Below, piece by piece: positions 46,802 to 53,049 of a DNA stretch of 53,049 nucleotides (the first letter of the stretch is position 1; every line of letters begins with the position of its first letter). Source of the stretch: CAZJYI01 sp964550025 (GTDB lineage: Bacteria > Verrucomicrobiota > Kiritimatiellia > UBA8416 > CAYOBW01); NCBI GenBank assembly GCA_964550025.1, contig CAZJYI010000075.1, positions 1 to 53,049 on the forward strand, read 5' to 3'. The notes beneath the pieces are model-generated. The model worked only from the letters and a program-made list of their open reading frames with translations. It was not told the origin of the DNA and did not search any database. A program made the translations under genes and the position numbers.

Positions 46802-47941
46802 CTATGCACCGTCGCAGGACAGGGGGAGGGAGACGAAGAAGGTTGTTCCCTCGTTCCGGGAACTCGAAAACCAGACCTCGCCTTTCAGGCATTTCTCTCC
46901 GAACAGCTTCATGCAGTACGTTCCGATCCCGCGTCCTTTCCCTTTCGTCGAGAACGAGCGCTGGAAGACCTGCAGTTGCGTTGAGCGCGGCATGAAGACC
47001 GCGTTGTGAACGCTGAACACAGCCGAGTCGTTGCCCTTCACGCAGCGGATCGTGACCTCCTCCGTCGGCGACGAAGCCTCGTACGCGTTCTTGACCATGT
47101 TGTAGAGAACACGGAACAGGAGAGGGCGGTCCGTGGCAAGCGTGAAGTCGCTGCAGCCATCCATCCGGAGCGCAGGTCTGTCCGGCCAGCCCTGCGCGCA
47201 CATCCGGGCCAGTTCAGCCACCAGCTCCAGCGAACCGACCGAACCCTCCACGTCGACCGATAGCTCGCCTCTTTCGGCCTGCAGCAGCTTCCTGTGTGAC
47301 GTGATCTCGGAAGCCAACTCCATGGCGGCAAGTTCAATCGTCGCGGTCGACTCGACCAGGTCCCGCCTGCTCCGCGCGGACAGCACGAGGTGCGAGCACC
47401 CCGAGAGTACGAAGAGGATGTTGTTCACGTCGTGGAAGAAGGTCCGTTCGAGCACTTCCCTGCGTTTCTCGTCGCCGATATCCTGCAGTGTGAACAGCGT
47501 GTACTCCGTTCCATCATAGGTGTAAGGTGACGCCCACACCCTGAACTCGTAGGCGTCCCCCGAGGTCGTGGTGATTCTGCACTCCTCTTGCACGCCTACC
47601 TTCTCCTCCTGGGACTTGAGGATCGCCTGCACCGCGCCGCACTCAGCGCAGAACTCGCTCGTCCCGCACCCCGCCGCGCCTCTGTGTGAATGGACGCAGT
47701 CGAACAATTCCCCCGGTCGTTTCCCCAGGACTTCCTCATCGGAGGATGCCGCCAGGAGATCCATCAGCCGCTGGTTCTTGTAGACCACCTGGCGTTGCCG
47801 GTTGAGGATCATCAGAATGGATGGGATTACGTGCGTAACGTGCTCGACAAGCCCCGTCCTGGTCAGAGCACCGGCATCACGCAGAACGCTCTCGGCGTCA
47901 GCCCTCTCAGCCGGTGCAAACTCCGTGTCATTGCCGTCCAT
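46802..47941 (-). CDS. PAS histidine kinase with Cys-rich sensor
   Basis: A 379-residue soluble kinase. The N-terminal PAS-like domain (about 30-155) contains a Cys cluster: Cys82, Cys92, Cys98 and Cys101 (GCGTSEFCAECGAV), plus Cys121. The spacing could bind a metal or form disulfides. The H-box is HDVNN (His170) and the ATPase domain has MVKNAYEAS and GRGIGTY. The classical DxGxG box is poorly kept (SVHNAVFMP). The start follows a duplicated AAGGGGGG stretch. It is convergent with the island. Confidence 0.85.
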   Translation of the reverse strand: MDGNDTEFAPAERADAESVLRDAGALTRTGLVEHVTHVIPSILMILNRQRQVVYKNQRLMDLLAASSDEEVLGKRPGELFDCVHSHRGAAGCGTSEFCAECGAVQAILKSQEEKVGVQEECRITTTSGDAYEFRVWASPYTYDGTEYTLFTLQDIGDEKRREVLERTFFHDVNNILFVLSGCSHLVLSARSRRDLVESTATIELAAMELASEITSHRKLLQAERGELSVDVEGSVGSLELVAELARMCAQGWPDRPALRMDGCSDFTLATDRPLLFRVLYNMVKNAYEASSPTEEVTIRCVKGNDSAVFSVHNAVFMPRSTQLQVFQRSFSTKGKGRGIGTYCMKLFGEKCLKGEVWFSSSRNEGTTFFVSLPLSCDGA

Positions 47942-48052
47942 AGCCCTGCTGTCCCCCCTTCAGTCGTCCCCCCTTCAGTCTACGTGCCGCCGCCCGCCTT
48001 TGTCCGGCCTATCCGGTGCTTCTCGCCCGGGCACTCGTACCAGCCGATTGCT

Positions 48053-48080
48053 ATTCTACAATCCGCGGGCCGAACAGCAA
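48053..48080 (-). promoter_or_regulatory. Candidate promoter of the Cys-rich PAS kinase
   Basis: Read on the minus strand: TTGCTG, 16 bp, then TAGAAT, about 110 nt before the start codon. The -10 is good and the -35 weak. Between it and the gene, a 15/16-bp tandem repeat (GTCCCCCCTTCAGTC on the plus strand, 47951-47981) duplicates the ribosome-binding region. Confidence 0.35.
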
Positions 48081-48136
48081 TGACTTTCGACTCGCCGGTG
48101 CACCGTTGCTGCCGATGCGCGCACAGGTGGGCGTGG

Positions 48137-49558
48137 TCACGCTTTCGCGCGCTTGAGATAGCGGCGGAGTGTCTGGCGGGTGATTCCGAGCAGGGCGGCC
48201 GCCATTGTCTGGTTGCCGTTTGTCTGCCGCATGGCTTCGGTCGCCAGGATGTCCTCGGCTTCGCGCAGCGTCGGCAGGGGGGTACCTGTCGAGAGACCGA
48301 AGAGGGCCCCCTGCGCCTGCGCGGCTTCGGGCAGCGGTACGGCGGCGCTGGGGCGCGACGTGATGACCTGCTTGAATGTATCCATGGAGAGCACGCCGCC
48401 CTTGTGTGTGCTGACGGCGTTGAAGACCATGCCCTCGAGCTCCCGGATGTTCCCCGGAAACGCATACGTTCCCAGGAGCGTCATCAGCTCGGGTGGGGGT
48501 GTGGGCTTCTTCTTCCCGAGCTCCGACGCCGCCCGTTGCAGGAAATTGTCGACCAGGACAGGCAGGTCGTCCAACCGCTCCCTCAGCGGCGGGACCTCCA
48601 CGTGGTGCGGGCGCAGGCGATAGTAAAGATCGTCGCGGAAGTCCGCGGAATCCCGGAGATTCGTAAGCGTGCGGTTGGTTGCCACGACGACGCGGGCGGT
48701 CGTGTAGTAGGGCGTATCCGCGCCCAGCGGAAGGTACTCACGCTCCTGGAGCAGGCGCAGCAGCTTCACCTGTGAAGTCAGGGCCAGCTCGCCGATCTCG
48801 TCGAGGAACAACGTCCCGTCGGCGGCCGTCTCGATCAAGCCCTGGCGCGTTTCCGTTGCACCCGTGAAGGCCCCCCTGAGGTGACCGAAGAGCGTGTCGG
48901 AGAAAATGTTGTCGTCGAGCCCGGCGATGTTGACGGCGACGAACTGGCCGGTGCGCCCGCTGAGCTTGTGCACGGCATTGGCGATGAGCTCTTTTCCGAC
49001 GCCCGTCTCCCCCGTGATGAGAATCGGTTGCTGCGATCCGGCCACGGCTTCCATGTACTGGAAAATCGCGTGCATGGCCTTGTTACACGTGATAATGGCC
49101 TCGAACGCCTCCGGGTTGGTCAGCTCTGTGGACAGGAGCCGCTCCTTCAGAAGCTGGTTTTCCCGTCGCGTCTCCGAGATCGTCACGGCCCGGCGGATGG
49201 CGGCCAGGAGGTCATCCTCGTTGACCGGCTTGACCAGGTAATCAAAGGCGCCGTTCTTCATGCAGGTGACGGCCGTCTCGACGTGGTCGACACCCGTCAC
49301 GACGATGACCGGTGTGTCGGGGTAGCGGTTGGTGATGATAGGCAGCAGTTCGCGACCGGAGATGTACGGCATGTTGAGGTCGAGCAGCACCATTCCAAAA
49401 GACTTTGCCGCCAACATGTCCTCTACTTCGCGGCTGTCGGAGCAGTGCGCCATGTTGTCGATGCCGCTTCCCCGCAGCACGTAGCCGTAGCTGCGCTGCA
49501 TATCCTCATCGTCGTCCACGATGAGCACTGGCTCGCATGGGAATGCCGCGGAGCTCAT
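48137..49558 (-). CDS. NtrC-family sigma-54 response regulator
   Basis: A 473-residue activator. REC has Asp60 (MVLLDLNMPYISG), and the AAA+ domain has Walker A GETGVGKE (183-190), the sigma-54 contact loop GAFTGA (229-234) and LFLDEIGEL. The C-terminus is a Fis-type HTH (MAAALLGITRQTLRRYLKR). All key parts are intact, so it should drive sigma-54 promoters when phosphorylated. ATGA-type overlap with the kinase upstream (49555) marks a cognate pair. It is the only full transcriptional activator in the window. Confidence 0.95.
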   Translation of the reverse strand: MSSAAFPCEPVLIVDDDEDMQRSYGYVLRGSGIDNMAHCSDSREVEDMLAAKSFGMVLLDLNMPYISGRELLPIITNRYPDTPVIVVTGVDHVETAVTCMKNGAFDYLVKPVNEDDLLAAIRRAVTISETRRENQLLKERLLSTELTNPEAFEAIITCNKAMHAIFQYMEAVAGSQQPILITGETGVGKELIANAVHKLSGRTGQFVAVNIAGLDDNIFSDTLFGHLRGAFTGATETRQGLIETAADGTLFLDEIGELALTSQVKLLRLLQEREYLPLGADTPYYTTARVVVATNRTLTNLRDSADFRDDLYYRLRPHHVEVPPLRERLDDLPVLVDNFLQRAASELGKKKPTPPPELMTLLGTYAFPGNIRELEGMVFNAVSTHKGGVLSMDTFKQVITSRPSAAVPLPEAAQAQGALFGLSTGTPLPTLREAEDILATEAMRQTNGNQTMAAALLGITRQTLRRYLKRAKA

Positions 49559-50724
49559 GTCGCTTCGCCTTTCGCCGATCGGGCGGCTACCGGGAGCCGT
49601 ATGGTGACGGTCGTGCCGTTTCCGGGGGCGGAATCGAACGTGAGCGTCCCGCCGTGGCTCCTGACGATCTTGTCGGATATCGAGAGACCGAGACCCGTTC
49701 CGCCCGTATCCTGCTTTGTGGTGAAGAACGGCTCCCGAACGCGGTTGATGTCCTCAGCGCTCATGCCGCTGCCCTCGTCCCTTACGGTGATCAGAACGTG
49801 TTCCCCTTCGCAAGCGGTGGCGAGGCAGATTGCCTGCTCGTGCCCCGTCAGCGCCTGGCATGCGTTGGTCAGGAGATTGACGACGACCTGCTCGATCTGC
49901 CCTTCGTCGCCCGCGACGGGCAGTACCGTCTCGGCGTAGTCCGCGCGAAACTCCTGGGTTGCTTTACGAATGACCGGGGACAGCAGGGAAACGGCATTGC
50001 GCACCGCGGCATTCACGTCCACGTGCCCCTTCAGATCGGCCGGTCGCGGCCTGGCGAAGTCCCTGAGCTGCATGACGAAGTCCCGTATCCTGTTCCCCGC
50101 CCGATCAATGACCGCGACCTGCTCCGTGATCTCCTCGCTGACCTCGTCGAAGGGCCGTCCCCCGACGCGCAGCCACGTGGCGTCTCCGGCGGCCTCGACC
50201 GCGCGCAGCAGCGGGCCGACGTTTCGCTTCAGCCCGGACCCGGCAAGCAACAAAGCGTTGTTGGGATTGCTGATTTCGTGCGCAACCCCGGTGACAAGCG
50301 TGCCCGTGGCGGCCAGTTTCTGGGCCTGGATGAGTTGCTCCCGGGCGCGCTTGCGCTCGGTGATGTCGTCGCAGATCACGATGGCTCCGTCCGGAATCGG
50401 GGCCATTGTGACGGCTACGGACCGCGCGCCGATGGCGACGTCGGAGAAATGGTGTACGTGGCCGCTGGCGATGCTGTCCAGCAATGCCTGCTGCAGATGA
50501 GTGCCGTTGGACTCCTCGTCGCAGAAGAGCGGCGTGCCCAGCTCGGGCAGGGGTTCGCCGCTGTTGCGGCGAGCCAGGTTGCTTTTGACCACGCGGCCGC
50601 GGGCGTCGACGACCGTTGTCGGAAGCGGGTTGTACTGAAACAGGGCGAAATTGAACGCCTCGGCCTCTCTCAAGGCTTCCAGCGAATCGCCTTGCCGTTG
50701 CGCCATGTCGGCTGCGTTTCCCAT
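49555..50724 (-). CDS. PAS histidine kinase, partner of the NtrC-type regulator
   Basis: A 389-residue soluble kinase. PAS is at about 20-125 (FALFQYNPLPTTVVD, ICDDITERKRAREQ), the H-box has His149 (TGVAHEISNPNNAL), and the ATPase domain has LLTNACQAL, DEGSGM and GTGLGLSIS. The HEISNP box is of the NtrB/AtoS type that pairs with NtrC-like activators. The start at 50724 has GGGGGCAGG just upstream. A longer frame to 50796 lacks support. No transmembrane segment, so the signal is cytoplasmic. Confidence 0.9.
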   Translation of the reverse strand: MGNAADMAQRQGDSLEALREAEAFNFALFQYNPLPTTVVDARGRVVKSNLARRNSGEPLPELGTPLFCDEESNGTHLQQALLDSIASGHVHHFSDVAIGARSVAVTMAPIPDGAIVICDDITERKRAREQLIQAQKLAATGTLVTGVAHEISNPNNALLLAGSGLKRNVGPLLRAVEAAGDATWLRVGGRPFDEVSEEITEQVAVIDRAGNRIRDFVMQLRDFARPRPADLKGHVDVNAAVRNAVSLLSPVIRKATQEFRADYAETVLPVAGDEGQIEQVVVNLLTNACQALTGHEQAICLATACEGEHVLITVRDEGSGMSAEDINRVREPFFTTKQDTGGTGLGLSISDKIVRSHGGTLTFDSAPGNGTTVTIRLPVAARSAKGEAT

Positions 50725-50849
50725 CCTGCCCCCTTTCACGGGTAGCCCCATACGTTTCCGCACTCTACTACGGGTCCCCGCGGCGCGCCAGAGCAAATGT
50801 GTGGTGACTCGTGCGATGCGATTCGGTGTCTCTCGTCCGGAGACGCGCC

Positions 50850-50956
50850 CCCACTCTCACCCCTACTCTCACCCGTACTCTAGTCCCTGCTCCGGCCCTT
50901 ACTCTCTCAACCAGACGGGGAGAGAGTAGGGGTTAGAGTACGGGCTAGAGTAGGGG
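50850..50956. repeat. Long imperfect inverted repeat
   Basis: The left arm (about 50860-50908) carries CCCCTACTCTCACCCGTACT and ends CCCTTACTCTCTC. The right arm (50920-50956) is its imperfect complement, with 12 nt extra in the left arm. The loop is about ACCAGACGGG. It lies in the 517-bp gene-free stretch 50725-51241 and looks like a dispersed hairpin repeat rather than a terminator. Confidence 0.65.
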
Positions 50957-51035
50957 GGGGCCGGAGTCTGACGCCTTCAATCCTATGGGGCTTGTGCAGA
51001 AGATGGGGCGCGAGTCGTTGAGCATGAATGTGAGC

Positions 51036-51099
51036 AATCGGTGACCAGTGATCGGTAGTCAGTGGGGAACTGATCACTGATGACTGATTACTGATCACT
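51036..51099. repeat. Imperfect inverted repeat of CAGTGATCA-type units
   Basis: Arms GTGACCAGTGATCGGTAGTC and GACTGATTACTGATCAC pair imperfectly over about 24 bp. The region is made of short variants of TGATCACTGA. No coding potential. Confidence 0.6.
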
Positions 51100-51241
51100 T
51101 CGGTCGCGGCCGTGGGCCGCATTGGGCGAGGGAGCGCGCGAGGACCGCGATTAAGCTTGCCTCGCGCCGCAAGCGCCCGTACCATCCCGCTCCGTTGCAA
51201 CCGACACAAACGTCACCTGCGTGACAATGGGAGAATACCCG

Positions 51242-51655
51242 ATGAAGAAGATATACCTTTGTGGTCCCATCATGGACGAGAAAGACGGTGAAGCACGAGC
51301 CTGGCGCGTTGTGGCGAAACAGGAGCTTGGCGGGAACTTCGTTATGCTTGACCCTATGCGCCGCAATTTCAAGGACCGCGAGGTCGATAGCGCCAACGAA
51401 ATCGTGGAGTTTGACCTCCAGGATGTGCGGGATGCCGATATCATCCTGGTGAATTACAACAAACCCTCCATAGGGACCGCGATGGAGGTCTTCTACGCCT
51501 CGCACGACCTGCAGAAATTCGTCGTGGCTTTCTCCCACTTTGAGTTCAGCCAATGCAATCCCTGGATGGTGAAGTTCTGCACCAAGATCCTGCCTTCACT
51601 CGAGACGGCCATCACCTATATCCGTGAGCATTTCGTCCAGCAGCATCTGAGCTGA
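51242..51655 (+). CDS. Nucleoside 2-deoxyribosyltransferase-like protein
   Basis: A 137-residue protein. The N-terminal MKKIYLCGPIMD strand-loop, the DLQDVRDADIILVNY segment and PSIGTAMEV, whose Glu is the usual nucleophile, match the nucleoside 2-deoxyribosyltransferase family (also called toprim-like NDT or DUF4406 relatives). Such enzymes move deoxyribose between bases, or hydrolyse nucleotides in phage and defence settings. The ATG at 51242 is preceded by GGGAG at long spacing; 51221 (GTG) is the alternative. It stands alone among repeats, with no operon partner, so it may be a transferred gene. Confidence 0.8.
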   Translation: MKKIYLCGPIMDEKDGEARAWRVVAKQELGGNFVMLDPMRRNFKDREVDSANEIVEFDLQDVRDADIILVNYNKPSIGTAMEVFYASHDLQKFVVAFSHFEFSQCNPWMVKFCTKILPSLETAITYIREHFVQQHLS

Positions 51656-51729
51656 CGGGTCTCCCGCCTGCCCCTGCGCTCGGTTCTCTGGGGGTGCGCG
51701 CTTTCCAGAGAAGGGAAATGTCGAATAAT

Positions 51730-51793
51730 GAACGCTGAACCGCTGAATGTCGAAGTGAGACTCTCTTCCTCGCACTTCAACATTCAACATTGA
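51730..51793. repeat. Inverted repeat around GAATGTCGAAGTG
   Basis: GAATGT-c-GAAGTG pairs with CACTTC-a-ACATTC across a 14-16-nt loop, flanked by GAACGCTGAACCGC-type direct units. It is part of the gene-free stretch 51656-52162. Confidence 0.5.
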
Positions 51794-51920
51794 GTGTCCA
51801 TCATTCTGCGGTTTCTCCCTCCCCCGCCAGCATCGTACCCATGCACCCGCCAAGTCCCGGCCCCGCCCCTATGCCCGGCTCAAGCGGGTGTGCGGCTTCA
51901 GGAACGGAGGGCTGACGCGT

Positions 51921-52138
51921 CCGCCAAAGCCTTGGCGGAGGGCTGAAAGCCCGGAACAGGCCAGCCCAGGGCGGTGAGCCCTGGGAACAGGAGGGGGTAA
52001 GGGATAGCAGAGGGCTGAAGGCCCGGCACAAAACCTCCTCCATAGCCTGTGTCGGGCCTTTAGCCCTCTGACCTTTCGCGCCTGCGGTTTTCCCCAGGCC
52101 TGACGGCCTGGGCTGGCTTGTACCGGGCCTTTCGGCCC
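51921..52138. repeat. Cluster of at least six hairpins (dispersed repeat block)
   Basis: Successive perfect or near-perfect stems: CCGCCAA/TTGGCGG (51921-51938), GGGCT/AGCCC (51940-51952), CCCAGGGC/GCCCTGGG (51965-51985), 22-bp arms at 52009-52030 and 52048-52069 that differ only by two G-T pairs, CCCAGGCC/GGCCTGGG (52093-52112) and GGGCC/GGCCC (52125-52138). Open frames through it are low-complexity shadows. It fills most of the 507-bp gap and looks like a structured mobile or regulatory repeat. Confidence 0.75.
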
Positions 52139-52162
52139 TTCGTGCGGGGAGAAGGGGCGCAA

Positions 52163-52616
52163 TCACCCCTCCCCCATAGCCGTAATCATAATCGCAATCC
52201 TAATCGCCGATGATTGCGGTAGGGACTGCGACGAGGATTGGGGAAACGCCGTCCCGATCATCCGCACCTTGAAGTACGGCTGCTTCGGATCGTTGCTGCC
52301 GATGTAGAAGCCCTTGCGCCGCTTCGCTTTCCTGCCCCTGAGCGAGAGCTTCACGTGAAATGTCACCTTCGTACCCGGCTCTATCGTCTTCGACGACATC
52401 CTCGCGGTCGCCCCGCACCAGGGTCCGGACCTTTCCTATCCTCAAAGTCGCGTCACCCTCGTCGCGAGCCTCGAAATCCCGCTCGACTGAGCGGCTGTTG
52501 TCCATGCTGCCGAGCTCGTAAACCGGGGAGGGGCAGGAGATCCTGGGGGCGGCAAGAGACGGGGAGATGGCACAGAAGGAAACGAAGAGAACGAAGGGGA
52601 TCGGGCGAGTGAGCAT
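52163..52616 (-). pseudogene. Frameshifted DUF1573-family exported protein
   Basis: A minus-strand start at 52616 opens a signal peptide (residues 1-22, ending SLAA). The first half of a DUF1573 immunoglobulin-like domain follows (PSPVYELGSMDNSRSVERDF, GDATLRIGKVRT). The frame then breaks. One base away, the domain continues as CGATARMSSKTIEPGTKVTF and YIGSNDPKQPYFKVRMIGTA, the standard CGxT and IxPG DUF1573 motifs. The frameshift lies in CTGGTGCGGG at about 52418-52422. It is either a pseudogene, a sequencing error or, less likely, programmed slippage. The C-terminal end runs into low-complexity repeat DNA. Confidence 0.8.
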
Positions 52617-52796
52617 CAGGTCTCTATGCGCCCACTCACAGGTTCTTGATCGAGACGTTCACTCTGAGGCTGCGTGCTCCCACAAGTCGTCTTCGATCCG
52701 TTAAGTATTAATTCGAGGGCTGATGCCCCCCAAGAGGGATGGTAGGCCCTCCGCGAGACCGATAAAAGCTCTTTTCGCCTCGGAGATTCTTAAAGG

Positions 52797-52808
52797 GAAC
52801 TTTGGTTC
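52797..52808. promoter_or_regulatory. Candidate LexA-type operator, box 1
   Basis: GAAC-TTTG-GTTC, a GAAC-N4-GTTC site of the Bacillus/actinobacterial LexA type, 10 bp upstream of the integrase -35 element. Confidence 0.5.
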
Positions 52809-52817
52809 ATAAAATGG

Positions 52818-52847
52818 TTGACGCGGTCGCCAAATAGGAACTATAGT
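52818..52847 (+). promoter_or_regulatory. Promoter of the integrase-like gene
   Basis: TTGACG, an 18-bp spacer, then TATAGT, placing initiation about 17 bp before the ATG at 52871. AAAGGGGGG follows as ribosome-binding site. Confidence 0.65.
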
Positions 52848-52849
52848 TC
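52838..52849. promoter_or_regulatory. Candidate LexA-type operator, box 2
   Basis: GAACTATAGTTC is a perfect 12-bp palindrome of form GAAC-N4-GTTC. It covers the whole -10 element, and lies 41 bp (about four helical turns) from box 1. Occupancy would block RNA polymerase. Confidence 0.6.
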
Positions 52850-52870
52850 AGTATCGAAAGGGGGGTCGCT

Positions 52871-53049
52871 ATGAACCAGGTCAGCCCAGCTCAACTGCCA
52901 AAACCCAAGCTCCTCGACCAACTTCGCGCCGCCGTCCGCGTGCGCCACTACTCCATCCGCACGGAACGTGCGTACTGCGAAGGCCACGATCTGCGAACAG
53001 TGCAGGAGCTACTGGGTCACAAGGACGTGCGCACCACCCAGATCTACAC
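52871..53049 (+). pseudogene. Integron-type tyrosine recombinase with large internal deletion (runs off the edge)
   Basis: The first 37 codons encode an IntI-like N-terminal (core-binding) segment: PKLLDQLRAAVRVRHYSIRT, then ERAYCE. The next codon jumps, in frame, to the C-terminal catalytic end GHDLRTVQELLGHKDVRTTQ, then IYT, where the active-site Tyr lies. The middle (about 200 or more residues, including the catalytic Arg and the first His-x-x-Arg box) is absent. It cannot recombine on its own. It keeps a strong promoter, ribosome-binding site and frame, so a short protein may still be made. 52617-52796 has no gene. Confidence 0.85.

Noticed and set aside
50850..52138. CRISPR array
   Set aside because: Repeats are inverted hairpins of different families without regular spacers, and no cas gene is present.
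52700..52706. GTTAAGT as an integron attI core site
   Set aside because: It matches GTTRRRY, but on the strand opposite to that expected for attI of the integrase at 52871, and I found no partner core site or attC-like fold.

Overview
The window is GC-rich bacterial DNA dominated by one very large signal-transduction island. No 16S rRNA or core metabolic gene fixes the taxonomy. A HzsA-related PD40/cytochrome c protein, hairpin-forming intergenic repeats and an integron-type integrase remnant fit an environmental PVC-group bacterium (Planctomycetota, Kiritimatiellota or Lentisphaerota). That is an inference of low confidence. The cell is Gram-negative, because there are two TonB-dependent outer-membrane receptors with periplasmic partners.

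Left flank (1-3423): a small Cys-rich lipoprotein, a tRNA-Val(GAC) with a strong promoter, a repeat hairpin, and a PD40 beta-propeller protein with two CxxCH heme sites.

Signalling island (3424-46786): about 43 kb of genes all on the + strand. Most overlap by 4 bp (ATGA or GTGA) or lie within a few tens of bases, and no gap exceeds about 250 bp. It opens with a 64-aa helix-turn-helix protein. Then come TonB receptor, YfiR, TonB receptor, YfiR and a CHASE8-like hybrid kinase with HPt. Next are response-regulator kinases and two REC-GAF 'tail' proteins, an H-NOX with its HNOBA-type hybrid kinase, a bacteriohemerythrin, two decayed PAS genes, and a CheR/CheB pair. The second half has an NrtA-like binding protein, a Cache-HAMP-GAF protein, an eight-TM triple-REC hybrid kinase, REC kinases and sensors, a UrtA-like and an NMT1-like binding protein, and a second HPt hybrid kinase. 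It ends in outputs: REC-PP2C-STAS, REC-HD-GYP and REC-kinase. The binding proteins have no permease or ATPase here, so they look like ligand-presenting co-receptors.

I count ten kinases with H-box and ATPase domain, about twenty REC domains and two HPt domains. DNA-binding outputs are very few: the HTH protein and one NtrC-type activator. The island therefore looks like a branched phosphorelay that integrates outer-membrane ligands, NO or O2, and periplasmic solutes. It converges on partner switching, c-di-GMP breakdown and sigma-54 transcription. Scars show that it grew by tandem duplication and partly decayed by deletion.

Right flank (46802-53049): a minus-strand group (Cys-rich PAS kinase, NtrC-type regulator, PAS kinase), repeat-rich intergenic DNA around a nucleoside deoxyribosyltransferase-like gene, and a frameshifted DUF1573 gene. 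At the edge is an integron-integrase-like gene with a large internal deletion. Its promoter carries two GAAC-N4-GTTC palindromes like LexA boxes.
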